Source of the DNA: Lutimaribacter_A marinistellae
GTDB lineage: Bacteria > Pseudomonadota > Alphaproteobacteria > Rhodobacterales > Rhodobacteraceae
Reading direction: 5' to 3'
Assembly: GCF_042648365.1 (NCBI RefSeq)
Contig: NZ_JBHRXI010000008.1
Location: forward strand, 1-64,000
Length of the DNA stretch: 64,000 bases
The position numbers and the translations under genes are program-made. Positions 24,801 to 33,702 of this stretch are shown one piece after another (position 1 is the first letter of the stretch; every line of letters starts with the position of its first letter). The notes under the pieces were generated by a model, which saw only the letters and a program-made list of their open reading frames with translations, made no database searches and had not been told where the DNA came from.

Positions 24801-27526
24801 GTAACGACCGCATCGTTTCCCAACTCGACGGGCGCCGCGACCTCTATGACTTCACCCTCGGGCATGGTCACGACGTGGTTGAGAATTTCGAGGTCGAGTT
24901 CGACGAAATCACAATGCGTACCCAGGATTATGAGGTTCTCGAAGATACCGCCGGTGTCGTGTTGCGCAGCACGGATGGCAGCACGTCGATGACGCTGGAG
25001 GGCGTGGACTATGCCGATTTCCGGCGCGGAAACCTGAACCACCTGACCAAACTGGGCGAGCGCACCAGCCTGACCCTTGATCACAACGTCAGCACCTACG
25101 CTTTCGACGGCGACTACCAGAACCCGGTGGTGTTCGCCACGGTCGTAACCAATAACGGCATCAGCCCAGTGACGGTGCGCATCCTCGATATAGACGTCAA
25201 CGCCAAGACGGTTGACCTGCGGCTGCAGGAACCTTCCGACCAGGATGACATCCATTTCAACGAAACGGTTCATCTTACCGTGGTCGAAGCCGGAGCATGG
25301 ATGCAGTCCAACGACCGATACCTCGAAGCTGGAACCTTCGATACCAACCAGCTGACGACGGACGGCTTCGACACCGTTGCTTTTCAGAACTACTTTGCCG
25401 ACCTGCCGGTCGTGCACAGCCAGGTGCAGACATTCAACGGGTCCGATTTCGTGGCCACGCGGCAGACACTGCCAAGCCGGACGACCGTGGGAATCGCGTT
25501 GCAAGAGGACGAAGCTGGAAATTCCGGCTTTCACAATACTGAAACCGTGGGCTACATGGCCCGCAGCAAATATGGACCGCACCCTCAAAACGGATATCTC
25601 GGAACTGCTGACGGGATCGGCGGGGCGTTCGCCAGGGTGGAGTTCGGAGAGACCTTGGCAACCTATTGGCTGCAAGCAAACATAGCCAGCTTCAATGGCA
25701 ATGATCCAGCGACGATCCGCATAGACGCGCTGGGCAGCCAAGGGTTCGAGGCCCGCGCGCAAGAGGATACCGCCCGCGATGCGGAAACCTTCCACGACCC
25801 CGAAACCATCTCGATTTCCGCAGATCTCACCAACCTGATCCTTGGCGGTCGGGCCATGCCTGCCATTGGCGAAGTGCGCAGCCTGCGCGTAAACGAACAG
25901 CCGGTGACGCTGGAGTTGCATAACGACTATGACAAACCGGTCGTCGTGGCCCATGTTGCCACTCGTAACGGCATCTCGCCGGTCACTGTCCGGATCACGG
26001 ATATCGACGTGCAAACCGACACGATCTCGCTTCGCCTTCAGGAACCACGTGATCAGGACGATGTGCATTTCTTTGAAACGGTCCATGTCATGGTCATGGA
26101 GGCCGGGCGCTGGGAAACTCCCGACGGGCGCGTGATCGAGGCGGGAACCATCGACACCAATACTCTGTCGGGCAACGGGTTCGAACTTGTCGAATATGCT
26201 GCGATGTTTGACGAACGGCCTGTGGTGCTGAGCCAGGTGCAAAGCAATAACGGATTCGAATTCGTTTCGACCCGGCAGACTCTGACCTCCAACCCTTTCG
26301 ACAGCTTCGCCGTAGCCCTGCAGGAGGACGAGGCCGGGAATACCGGGTTCCATGTATCCGAAACCATCGGATACATCGCCACCGAAGTAAACGTGATGGG
26401 CAACGCATCGGGCACGAATATCAGCGTCTCGGGCACCTCTCCGTACACCTATCCATTGGCCAATATGGATGCCCTGAACGATGCGCCGCTGTTCTTTGGG
26501 CAGGTCAACTCCTCCAATGACAGCGATCCGGTAAACACGCGTGGTGTTAGCGCAACCTCGGACGAGCTGACTTTCTGGTTCGAGGAGGATACCGCCGCCG
26601 ATCCCGAGACCACGCATGGAAGCGAGGAAATCGGTCTGGTCGCCTTTGACAGCGAGCAGCTGTTGCGTGGTATCCGCAAGGACGGCGCGGTGGGCGAGTT
26701 CCATCAGATCTCGGTCGCCCCCTCTGGAATATCCGTGACGCTCGACAACGAGTATGACAACCCGGTCGTGATCGCGCGGGTGTCGTCGCCGGGCAGTCTG
26801 CCGATCGTCGTGCGGGTTACCGATATCGACACCGTTGCCGGTAGCGTCACCATAGCCACGAGCATCGCGGACGGTCCGGTCAGTAGTTTCGGCTCGCAAA
26901 CCATCAGCCTGCTTGTGGTCGAGGCTGGAACCTACGAGATGGAGGATGGGACCCGTTTCACCGCCGGTACGATCGAGACCGACAACCTGACGACCGACGG
27001 GTTCGAGCAGGTCAGTTTCGCGAACGGACTGTTCGACGCGCGACCTGTTGTCGTGACCTCGATCCAGACCAACAATGAAGGCGGTTACGCCTTGACCCGG
27101 ATGCGTAACGTCGATGCCACAGGGTTCGAAGTCGCGATGCAGGAACAGGAATCGACCAGCTTCGGAGGCGGCGCGTCCCACGCAACAGAGACGATCGGCT
27201 ATTTCGCCGTCGAGGAAGCCAACGGCGTGACTGGCGGCAGGCAATTCGCGGCGCGTAGTCTCGGCGATACCGTGGATGAAAACCCGGTCACGATACCGGA
27301 TGATTTCGACTACCTTTCCAACCGGCTGATTTTCCCCAGCCTTGCCAGCTACGACGGGACAGACCCGGCAAGCGTTCGCACATTGAACAATACGATCGGT
27401 CAGTTCGACCTGCACGTGGTCGAGGACCAGTCCACCGATGGTGAAACCGCCCATCTCTTTGAAACGGTGGATTACATGGTGTTCGACGGTTCCGGCGAGT
27501 TGAACGCGCACGACCTGATCCTGTGA
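21857..27526 (+). CDS. giant RTX exoprotein with C-terminal tandem beta-sandwich modules
   Basis: 1889 residues, no signal peptide, so type I secretion is expected. Residues 1-370 are repeated 'NGNIVVGY', 'NGNVVIVWE', 'NGDFVVAWDQ' blades, a propeller-like head shared with the RTX proteins at 43759 and 49124. Residues about 370-1060 carry scattered calcium nonapeptides ('GNAGNDTITAQGGDD', 'GGEGGNDELRG'-like). Residues about 1065-1885 hold tandem modules that each end in an acidic 'QEDEA...H..ET.GY.A' motif. The protein ends in 'GELNAHDLIL'. A surface adhesin or ligand-binding exoprotein is the best guess; no enzyme motif was found. A recombinase scrap follows the stop directly. Confidence 0.85.
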   Translation: MTITPFLWGPERLINSRIVDAQRYPSVEVAPNGNFVVAYQTQAYGASNQIGLRILNEAGGPIGAETRVGGPSPGVYATAPSVAVLNNGNIVVGYTYGGIDVRATILSSDASEVIAEIVLPRAPQDVVGPINQVTLTALDSGGFAAAWTQGNFGDQDIRYATFSATGTRQTLLDGLASTSTGNHRYADIAKLNNGNVVIVWERELLNGNKATRAKIVTETGVTVVSEFAVNSNTSGDELRPSVTTLTNGDFVVAWDQAGDHQFRIFNEDATPVTSDISQTALAGNAEVKALNDGGFLLVGIDSGSDLSAQRYDASGATVGSLIQVNTTATDSQILPAVAVNDDGRALVVWEDLSQTPDDTDDRAIRGQMLSLTNANNAINGGSGNNVLFGNNFANEIYGNAGNDTITAQGGDDFVDGGADDDLFHDTDFPSGDDYDGGLGTDTLDWSTLTFASGRVTVDIGEGHATSTLTGLSDTFRRIEVFRGSQGDETYIDDTGGTTIFAEGGEDTVQMRDVLFNGDAYHGGTGYDTFDLSAIPWIFSPTINLATNSWSHNGSAEVVSSFEHIIGGNGLAGENLIGNSLANEIHGNGAEDTISGGGGADTLRGGDDDDEIQVFAGEATSGMVLDGGADFDRLVSRFGGTHSFQLTSLSGFEELAFEGAGGTNSAVFYAAQFGPGLALDANIIGDPTFGRENEIVVVMGPRVTLDLSSLNFSNWSGEDRVIVNGDSSSDNIIGSEVNDQINAGSGNNIIDAGLGRDTVTGGGNRDIFVDTNNGASQNIDVYNGGGGRDQYQATAIAWSSITEFDLLNNRQTVSGGLLRDQLFDIEDLLVSGSAALRGDNEDNLLEVDNSVFDGNNLLRGEGGNDELRGDSGNDTLIGGIGFDTLVGGSGNDELHIDQEMDVVTELALGGNDTIVSWLQSTHLALYNHVENLHGAGGFGQQLYGNSNANRVSSDGEDAILYGNDGNDTLIGDVGSNIFVGGVGNDRIVSQLDGRRDLYDFTLGHGHDVVENFEVEFDEITMRTQDYEVLEDTAGVVLRSTDGSTSMTLEGVDYADFRRGNLNHLTKLGERTSLTLDHNVSTYAFDGDYQNPVVFATVVTNNGISPVTVRILDIDVNAKTVDLRLQEPSDQDDIHFNETVHLTVVEAGAWMQSNDRYLEAGTFDTNQLTTDGFDTVAFQNYFADLPVVHSQVQTFNGSDFVATRQTLPSRTTVGIALQEDEAGNSGFHNTETVGYMARSKYGPHPQNGYLGTADGIGGAFARVEFGETLATYWLQANIASFNGNDPATIRIDALGSQGFEARAQEDTARDAETFHDPETISISADLTNLILGGRAMPAIGEVRSLRVNEQPVTLELHNDYDKPVVVAHVATRNGISPVTVRITDIDVQTDTISLRLQEPRDQDDVHFFETVHVMVMEAGRWETPDGRVIEAGTIDTNTLSGNGFELVEYAAMFDERPVVLSQVQSNNGFEFVSTRQTLTSNPFDSFAVALQEDEAGNTGFHVSETIGYIATEVNVMGNASGTNISVSGTSPYTYPLANMDALNDAPLFFGQVNSSNDSDPVNTRGVSATSDELTFWFEEDTAADPETTHGSEEIGLVAFDSEQLLRGIRKDGAVGEFHQISVAPSGISVTLDNEYDNPVVIARVSSPGSLPIVVRVTDIDTVAGSVTIATSIADGPVSSFGSQTISLLVVEAGTYEMEDGTRFTAGTIETDNLTTDGFEQVSFANGLFDARPVVVTSIQTNNEGGYALTRMRNVDATGFEVAMQEQESTSFGGGASHATETIGYFAVEEANGVTGGRQFAARSLGDTVDENPVTIPDDFDYLSNRLIFPSLASYDGTDPASVRTLNNTIGQFDLHVVEDQSTDGETAHLFETVDYMVFDGSGELNAHDLIL
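25051..27511 (+). repeat. tandem acidic 'QEDE...H..ET' modules in RTX protein
   Basis: The motif recurs six times in the strict form ('QEDEAGNSGFHNTETVGYMA', 'QEDTARDAETFHDPETISI', 'QEDEAGNTGFHVSETIGYIA', 'EEDTAADPETTHGSEEIGLVA' shortened, 'QEQESTSFGGGASHATETIG', 'VEDQSTDGETAHLFETVDY'). Three looser forms in alternating half-modules end in 'VVEAG' or 'VMEAG'. Half-modules are roughly 75-95 residues, pairs about 275. Confidence 0.7.
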
Positions 27527-27550
27527 TCGAGGCGCGTCGCACCCTCCTAG

Positions 27551-27664
27551 ATGACGCGCGTCATGCGCCTGACTCTGCTCGCGCCCGACATCGTCGAGGC
27601 GATCGAACGGAACGAGCCCAAGGCGGACGGATTTGCGGGGGCACTGTTAGCGGCCGCAGCATAG
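27551..27664 (+). pseudogene. remnant of serine-recombinase C-terminus
   Basis: A 37-codon frame reads 'MTRVMRLTLLAPDIVEAIE' and on to a stop. 'VxRLxRLxxLAPDIVEAI' is the characteristic C-terminal helix of large serine site-specific recombinases. It is preceded immediately by an in-frame TAG and nothing of the catalytic domain is nearby, so it is a scrap left by a deletion or integration. Confidence 0.45.
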
Positions 27665-27739
27665 CTTGAACGAACACACCACCGAACCCTGTTCTCTCAG
27701 AACCGTGCTCGGATGCTGCGGCGGCGCTCTCAACGTGGA

Positions 27740-29362
27740 TTATGAAGATATTGAGGTCGCTTTCGGGCTACGAACCCCAAGCTGGTCAAGGTCTCCCGCT
27801 AAGCGGTCCTGGACGTGCCCGGAAAACCCGGCTCCCGCCTCGGAGAAAGTATCGACCGCCACGTCTGCGCCGGCGGCTGCGAGAATCTCCACTTCGTCGA
27901 GATATCGCGCTACGACCGCGACCCTGCCAAGATACTTCCCTGCTTTCAGACGGCCAATGACGGCCAGATTCGAGTCGAGATCGGGAAGGGTGAGCATGAT
28001 GAGTTTGATCTTTTCGTCCTTCTTGACCCGTTCCCAGAAGTCGGAATCTGCCGCATCTCCCATGACGACGTTGCGTCCCGCGTCTTGGTGAAGCGCAGCT
28101 GTGTTAGGATCACTGTCGATCCCGATGACTATTTCGCCGTATTCCGCGCGCATCGCATCATAGGCTCCGGAGCCTACGCGCCCCATGCCAAAGATGGCAA
28201 TTTGAGCTTTACCAATCTCCAGAGGAACATCGTCTGGGTGACATCCATCTGGCTCCCATGAATGCAGGCGGGTGTGGAGTGCGTCGTAGATCTTCTGAGA
28301 CATGGCGTTCAGCGGTGACCCTACGATGAACGTTGCGGCCAGAGCCAGGGCGATCACTGCGAGCCACTCTGAACCAAGCCAGCCGTTCGACACGCCGATC
28401 GCGCCGACGATCAAACCGAACTCGCTGTAGGTCGAAAGGCTGAAGGCGGCGAGGGTCGCACTTCGGACGCGCAGTTTGAAGCGGGTCAGCAGTGCGAAGA
28501 AGAGGCCCGTTTTGATCGGCAAGACCAGCATGAAGAGCAAAGCAGTGAGCACGGCTTCCAAACTCAGTCCGCTCGACAGACCGATATTCAGAAAGAAGCC
28601 GACGAGGAAGATGTCCTTGAGGTTCAATAACGCATCAGAGATCTCGCCCGCCCGCGGATGCTTGGCCAGCAGTACGCCCATCAGCAGAGCCCCGAGATCG
28701 GCCTTCATTCCGACAAGATCGAATAGCCCCGCCCCCAAAACCAGACCGGCAAAGAGGCCGAAGAGCGGAACGAGTTCCCCGTGGCCGCACTTGTCCATCA
28801 TGCGGAAGAGAACGGGGCGCAGCAGGATCAGCCCAAAGAGACCGAGCGCCCAGATGGACGGGACCTTGCCCGTAGAAAGAGTGATGAACACCACAGCGAT
28901 GATGTCTTGCATAATCAGGATGCCGATGGCGACGCGTCCGTGCAGCGTCTTCATCTCGCCTTTGTCTTCCAGCACCTTCACCGCAAACACCGTGCTGGAG
29001 AAACTAAGCGCGAAGGCGACAAGGAGGCTGCTTCTGGCTGTGAGATCCGAGAGGATCATTACCCCGAAGGCGCTCAGGCCAAAGATGAATAAGCACAAAA
29101 ACGCGACCGTCACAGCCATATGGAGGCTCGTACCCGCCCAGACCTCTGGCCGGAGCAGGGTTTCGACCTTCAGCTTCAGCCCGATTGAGAACAACAAAAG
29201 CGTGACCCCGAGATCGGATAGCTCGACGAGAATCGGCCCGCTTTCTTGACCGAAGGCGTTGAGCGCAAACCCGGCAGCAAGGAAGCCGACCAAGGGGGGC
29301 AGACCGACTTGACGGGCAGCAAGACCCAACAGGAAGGCTGTTCCAAGAAACAGAGGTTCCAT
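27740..29362 (-). CDS. Kef-type cation:proton antiporter with RCK_N domain
   Basis: 540 residues of the CPA2 family. About 12 hydrophobic segments fill residues 1-370 ('FLGTAFLLGLAARQVGLPPL' opens, then 'LLLFSIGLKLKVE'). Residues about 393-500 are a TrkA-N/RCK Rossmann domain with 'IAIFGMGRVGSGAYDAMR' and the acidic 'GIDSDPN' that binds NAD(H). Such proteins exchange K+ or Na+ for H+ under ligand gating; the YbaL/RosB-like branch is the closest in layout. Last gene of the island operon, 80 bases after the RND pump. Confidence 0.88.
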   Translation of the reverse strand: MEPLFLGTAFLLGLAARQVGLPPLVGFLAAGFALNAFGQESGPILVELSDLGVTLLLFSIGLKLKVETLLRPEVWAGTSLHMAVTVAFLCLFIFGLSAFGVMILSDLTARSSLLVAFALSFSSTVFAVKVLEDKGEMKTLHGRVAIGILIMQDIIAVVFITLSTGKVPSIWALGLFGLILLRPVLFRMMDKCGHGELVPLFGLFAGLVLGAGLFDLVGMKADLGALLMGVLLAKHPRAGEISDALLNLKDIFLVGFFLNIGLSSGLSLEAVLTALLFMLVLPIKTGLFFALLTRFKLRVRSATLAAFSLSTYSEFGLIVGAIGVSNGWLGSEWLAVIALALAATFIVGSPLNAMSQKIYDALHTRLHSWEPDGCHPDDVPLEIGKAQIAIFGMGRVGSGAYDAMRAEYGEIVIGIDSDPNTAALHQDAGRNVVMGDAADSDFWERVKKDEKIKLIMLTLPDLDSNLAVIGRLKAGKYLGRVAVVARYLDEVEILAAAGADVAVDTFSEAGAGFSGHVQDRLAGDLDQLGVRSPKATSISS

Positions 29363-29442
29363 CGAGTGTCTCCTTAAGGATACGGGGAGATTGCTCGCCC
29401 CGAAGGACGTGCAATGGTCGTCAAGCTGGGCGCTGCCCGGGC

Positions 29443-32400
29443 TCAGGCTGGAGCGGGATTGGCCTCGCCTTGCGGCTCCGCCGGCCCTTTGCGGATCCCG
29501 TGCACGGTAGCGTAGAAAACTGGGACGAGGATCATTGTCAGCACCGTGCCGACGGTGAGGCCGCCCATGACGGTGACTGCCAGCCCCACCCAGAACACGT
29601 CGGGCAAGAGCGGCACGACGCCGAGCACCGTGGTCGCAGCGGCTAGCGCGACAGGCCGCAGTCGCGAGACCCCGGCATTAATGAGCGCGTCATAGGGAGC
29701 AAGACCCTGCGCCTTGTTCTCATTGATCTCGTCGATCAGCACGATGGCGTTCTTGATCATCATGCCCGACAGGCTCATCGCCCCGAGCAACGCCACGAAC
29801 CCAAATGGCGAGTCAGTCAGCAAGAGACTCGGCACGATCCCGATCAGCACAAAGGGGATCGTGGCGAAGATGACCAGGGGTGGGCGATAGGCGTTGAAAA
29901 GCCCAACCACGATCAGCGCCATCACAGCGAAGGCCGGCACGAGTCCGGGCACCAGAGAGGCCTGCGCCGACACGGTGTCCTCGTACTCTCCGCCCCATTC
30001 CAGTCGGTAGCCAGCCGGCAGGTCCGCGGCTAGGGCATCGAACTGCTCGAGCACCGCGGCGCGGTAGGTTGGAAGGGTGACACTGTCGATTGGGTTGGCT
30101 TGGACCGTGAGCGTGCGTGCCCTGTCCTGCCGAAGGATCGCGGGGTTCTCCGTCTCGACCCTTATCCCATCGAGGACTTGGCCGATGGGCAAGGTGCCCG
30201 TCTGCGCCGGGTTCTGCATCTGCAAAAGCTCGAAATTGTCGACTGCGCTGATGTCTTCTACCGTCTGACGCACGATGATGGGCAAGAGCTCATCGCCGTC
30301 GCGGTAGAGGCCCACGGTGCGGCCGTCGAAGGCGCGCTTCGTCGCGTTGCCGAGATCTTCGAGCGTTGTGCCCGTCCACCGTGCGCTCGCCTGATCGAAC
30401 TCTGGCACCTGCACCAGCACCTCGTTGCGCCAATCGGTACGCGACACCTTGGTCCAGGGATGTACCTCGAGGATCTGGAGCGCCCGGTCACCAAAGCTGC
30501 GCAGGATCGCAGGGTCGGCCGTCGCCGGGCCGACGATGCGCGCCTCGAAGGCCCATGTGTTGCTGGGTCCCACGCCAAAGCGCCGGGTGAAGGTCGTCGC
30601 TTCGGGGTGGTTTTCCCTAAGCCACTCTGCCGCAACGTCTGCGATACCCGGGATCACCGTATGGTCCGTGACGTTAACGATCACCTGGGCATAGGTCGGG
30701 TTCGTGGCTTCTGGGTCCACCGGCAGATAAAAGCGGGGCGGGCCCGCACCGATGAAGCTTGCAACACCCGTCACGCCCTCCTGCGCAGCCATCACTGGCT
30801 CGAGGTCGGCGATGGCGGCGTCGACCGCTTCGATCCGCGTGCCTTCCGGCGCGTAGTAGTCAATCATGAACTTCGACATTGCCGAAGTCGGGAAGAAGAG
30901 TTGCGTGACCGATCCAAACCCGATCACCGACGCGACTAGGGCCGCGCCAGCAATCCCGATCGTCAGAAAACGCACCCGGATCGCGGCTTCCAGAACGGCT
31001 CGGTAGACGCGCAGGAACATGGCCTCCTTGGCGTCTTCGGCCTCGGGCTTGGGCTCCGGCAGCAGCATGACGCATTGGAGGGGCGTGACCGTCATCGACA
31101 GGAGCCAGCTAACCAACAGCGCGAGGCCCACGACCGAGAAAAGTGTTCGGCAATACTCACCTGCGCTCTCAACCGAGGCGAAGATCGGGTAGAACGCCAT
31201 GATCGCCACGAAGGTGGCGCCTAGGAGCGGGATCGCCGGCCGACTTGCCGACTCGATAGCGGCCTTTATGCGATCCATCCCCTTGGCCATGCGCACGCTC
31301 GCCCCGTCGGCCACCACGATAGAGTTGTCGACCATCATTCCGAGCGCGATGATCAACGCGCCGAGCGACATGCGTTGCAGGTCAATGCCGAACATCGCAA
31401 GCGGTATGAAGGTCGCCAGGATCGTCAGGATCAGACCGGAGCCAATGATGATCCCCATCCGCAAGCCCATCGCCAGCGTAAGCACCACCAGGACGATGGC
31501 CACCGCCTGACCAAGGCTGACGAGGAAGCTCGATACAGCGATGTCCACATCGTCGGATTGCCAGTGCACCTTGCCAACCTCGATCCCCACCGGGAGATCG
31601 GCCCGGAGCTCCTCCAGCCGCACATCCACGGCCTCGCCAATCGCAACCACGTTCACACCGGACTGGAACGACAACGCAATCCCGATCGCGGGCCGGCCGT
31701 CGAAGCGCATCAAGGTTGTCGATGGGTCCACGTATCCCTCACGGACCGTTCCAAGATCGCCGAGACGCACGATCTGAGACCCTTCTCGGTCCTGCATCTG
31801 GAGGCGGTCAAGCGCGCTGGGTCTGATGGCGAGCTCGGCGATGTCATCGGGGTCGGTGAAGGCTCCCGTGGGCGCGATCCGCATGCGGTAATCGCCGACA
31901 TTCACGCGGCCGGCATCGACAACGGTGTTCTGCGTTGATAGCGTGTTGAGGATCGTCCCCCCAGAGATGCCGAGAGCTGCAAGAGTTTCTTCTTGCATGT
32001 CGATGAAGATGGCGCGGTCCTGCACACCCCAAAGGCTGACGCGGCCTACACCACCAACGAGCGCGAGCTCCCTTTCGAGCGATTCAGCATAGTCGCGCAA
32101 CTCATGGTGCGGGAAGCCGTCCGAGGTCAGAGCGATGACGAGACCGGACACATCGCCGAAGTCATCGTTGATCGCGGGCCGACCGGCGCCGGGTGGCAGC
32201 TGGGTCTCGATATCCCTGATCTTGCGGCGAAGGGTGTCCCAGATCTGGGGTAGCTCGTCAGACCAATAGTTCGCCCGGATCTCCACGACGATGGACGACA
32301 CACCGGCTCGGCTCTCACTGGTGATGTTGTCGATCTCCTTGATTTCTTGGAGTTTGCGCTCAATCGGCTCGGTGACTTCCTGTTCGACCTCCTCAGGCCC

Positions 32401-32565
32401 GGCGCCCGGATAGGGCGTGACGATGACCGCGGTCTTGATGGTGAATTCGGGGTCTTCCAACTGACCCAGCGAGTTGAATGCCCCGATGCCGCCTAATACG
32501 AGCAAAAGGACAGCAAACCACGCGAACTTCGCATTTCGGATGGAGAAGCTGGCGAGATCCATCAC
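29443..32565 (-). CDS. RND-family efflux permease
   Basis: 1040 residues, the usual length of AcrB/HAE1-type inner-membrane pumps. It opens 'FSIRNAKFAWFAVLLLVLGG' with 'LEDPEFTIKTAVIVTPYPGA' and 'EEVEQEVTEPIERKLQEI', all standard. The proton-relay helix reads 'ALGMMVDNSIVVADGASVRM', with a single Asp followed by Asn as in many proteobacterial relatives. Twelve membrane helices and two large periplasmic loops can be traced. The start overlaps the adaptor stop by 4 bases. No outer-membrane factor is in the window, so a TolC-type partner is shared. Substrate unknown. Confidence 0.92.
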   Translation of the reverse strand: MMDLASFSIRNAKFAWFAVLLLVLGGIGAFNSLGQLEDPEFTIKTAVIVTPYPGAGPEEVEQEVTEPIERKLQEIKEIDNITSESRAGVSSIVVEIRANYWSDELPQIWDTLRRKIRDIETQLPPGAGRPAINDDFGDVSGLVIALTSDGFPHHELRDYAESLERELALVGGVGRVSLWGVQDRAIFIDMQEETLAALGISGGTILNTLSTQNTVVDAGRVNVGDYRMRIAPTGAFTDPDDIAELAIRPSALDRLQMQDREGSQIVRLGDLGTVREGYVDPSTTLMRFDGRPAIGIALSFQSGVNVVAIGEAVDVRLEELRADLPVGIEVGKVHWQSDDVDIAVSSFLVSLGQAVAIVLVVLTLAMGLRMGIIIGSGLILTILATFIPLAMFGIDLQRMSLGALIIALGMMVDNSIVVADGASVRMAKGMDRIKAAIESASRPAIPLLGATFVAIMAFYPIFASVESAGEYCRTLFSVVGLALLVSWLLSMTVTPLQCVMLLPEPKPEAEDAKEAMFLRVYRAVLEAAIRVRFLTIGIAGAALVASVIGFGSVTQLFFPTSAMSKFMIDYYAPEGTRIEAVDAAIADLEPVMAAQEGVTGVASFIGAGPPRFYLPVDPEATNPTYAQVIVNVTDHTVIPGIADVAAEWLRENHPEATTFTRRFGVGPSNTWAFEARIVGPATADPAILRSFGDRALQILEVHPWTKVSRTDWRNEVLVQVPEFDQASARWTGTTLEDLGNATKRAFDGRTVGLYRDGDELLPIIVRQTVEDISAVDNFELLQMQNPAQTGTLPIGQVLDGIRVETENPAILRQDRARTLTVQANPIDSVTLPTYRAAVLEQFDALAADLPAGYRLEWGGEYEDTVSAQASLVPGLVPAFAVMALIVVGLFNAYRPPLVIFATIPFVLIGIVPSLLLTDSPFGFVALLGAMSLSGMMIKNAIVLIDEINENKAQGLAPYDALINAGVSRLRPVALAAATTVLGVVPLLPDVFWVGLAVTVMGGLTVGTVLTMILVPVFYATVHGIRKGPAEPQGEANPAPA

Positions 32566-33665
32566 TCTGCCTCCTCGTCCATGAAGCGAACTGTCTGCCC
32601 GTCGCGGAGCGTGTTGGCGCCCGCTGCAACGACCTTTTCCCCAGCTGCCAGGCCACCTTCGATGCTGATGCCGAGAGATCCGGCAGCGCCCAAGGTGACC
32701 TCGCGCGCGGCAACGGCCATCGCGCCTTCGTCGATCACCCAGACGAACGTGCCGGTCTCACCTTCTGGCGTGAAGATCCCTTCGGCCGGCACAAAGATGC
32801 CGCTTGCAGGCGCTTCGCCTTCGCGTGGCTCTCCCCGTGCCCGTCCGGTCATACCCGGCAAGATCTTCCGGTCCTCGGGTTGCTCTATGAGGAGCGTAAC
32901 TGGGAAGGTGCCTGTGGTCGCAGAAGCCTCCGTCCCCACTTCGTTGACCACAGCTGGCAGAAATAGGCCATCGAGGGCGGAGAACGTCGCTTTGAAGCCA
33001 TCGACGCGCGGCAGGGTCGAGATCCAACGTTCCGGAACATCGATCACCATCTCGATCTGGCTGTCATCGAGGATCCGCACAATTGATGCCTGACTCAGCA
33101 CGTCCTCAAATTCCTCTACATAGGTGGCCACGACGACGCCGTCGAAAGGCGCACGGATTTCTGTGTAGGAGAGGTTGAGTCGGGCACGTTCGAGCGAGGC
33201 CGTGACGCCAGCGACGGCTGCACGAGCGGACGATTCCGTGGCAATAAACCTGTCAAGCTGTGCCTCGGCGGCGACATCCCGGGCGACGAGCTCGCGCTGA
33301 CGGTTCGTCTGCAATTCTGCATTCTCAAACGTCGCCACCGCGCTTTCGAGCTCGGCCTCCAGCCGCGCGACCTCGGTCTGGAAGGGCGCCGGGTCGAGTT
33401 GCGCGATCATGTCCCCCTCCGACACGGTTTGGCCCAAGCCGACCTCGATGCTTTGCACCGTTCCCGCGACGCTGAACCCCAGCGTCGCCTGTCGGGCGGC
33501 TTGTGCCACACCGACGAAGAACCGGTCGTGGAGCTGCGCGCGGTCTTTAATAACGGCCGTCTTGACGGGCCGGACGATCTCAACGGTGTCCGACACATCT
33601 TCCTCGTCGCAGCCGGCAAGCCCGGCGAGCGTCAAGAGGATGATCAGTCTTGAATAGGTGAACAT
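32562..33665 (-). CDS. RND periplasmic adaptor (membrane-fusion lipoprotein)
   Basis: 367 residues. 'LTLAGLAGC' near residue 19 is a lipobox, so the mature protein is a lipid-anchored periplasmic adaptor. Lipoyl/barrel halves with 'VAGTVQSIEVGLGQTVSEGD' and 'YTEIRAPFDGVVVATYVEEF' flank an alpha-hairpin (about 95-165), and the beta-barrel and membrane-proximal domains follow. It bridges the pump encoded next (4-base overlap) to an outer-membrane channel. It lies 37 bases after the sulfatase stop, within the same operon. Confidence 0.9.
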   Translation of the reverse strand: MFTYSRLIILLTLAGLAGCDEEDVSDTVEIVRPVKTAVIKDRAQLHDRFFVGVAQAARQATLGFSVAGTVQSIEVGLGQTVSEGDMIAQLDPAPFQTEVARLEAELESAVATFENAELQTNRQRELVARDVAAEAQLDRFIATESSARAAVAGVTASLERARLNLSYTEIRAPFDGVVVATYVEEFEDVLSQASIVRILDDSQIEMVIDVPERWISTLPRVDGFKATFSALDGLFLPAVVNEVGTEASATTGTFPVTLLIEQPEDRKILPGMTGRARGEPREGEAPASGIFVPAEGIFTPEGETGTFVWVIDEGAMAVAAREVTLGAAGSLGISIEGGLAAGEKVVAAGANTLRDGQTVRFMDEEAE

Positions 33666-33702
33666 GGATCGGACCCTCCAATGGAATTTCGTTGGGAGCG
33701 GC

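Noticed and set aside
24689..27511. 940-codon minus-strand frame antisense to the giant RTX gene
   Set aside because: Its apparent periodicity mirrors the tandem modules on the + strand; no motif of its own.
29443..33665. Complete tripartite efflux system
   Set aside because: Adaptor and pump are present, but no outer-membrane factor gene is in the window.
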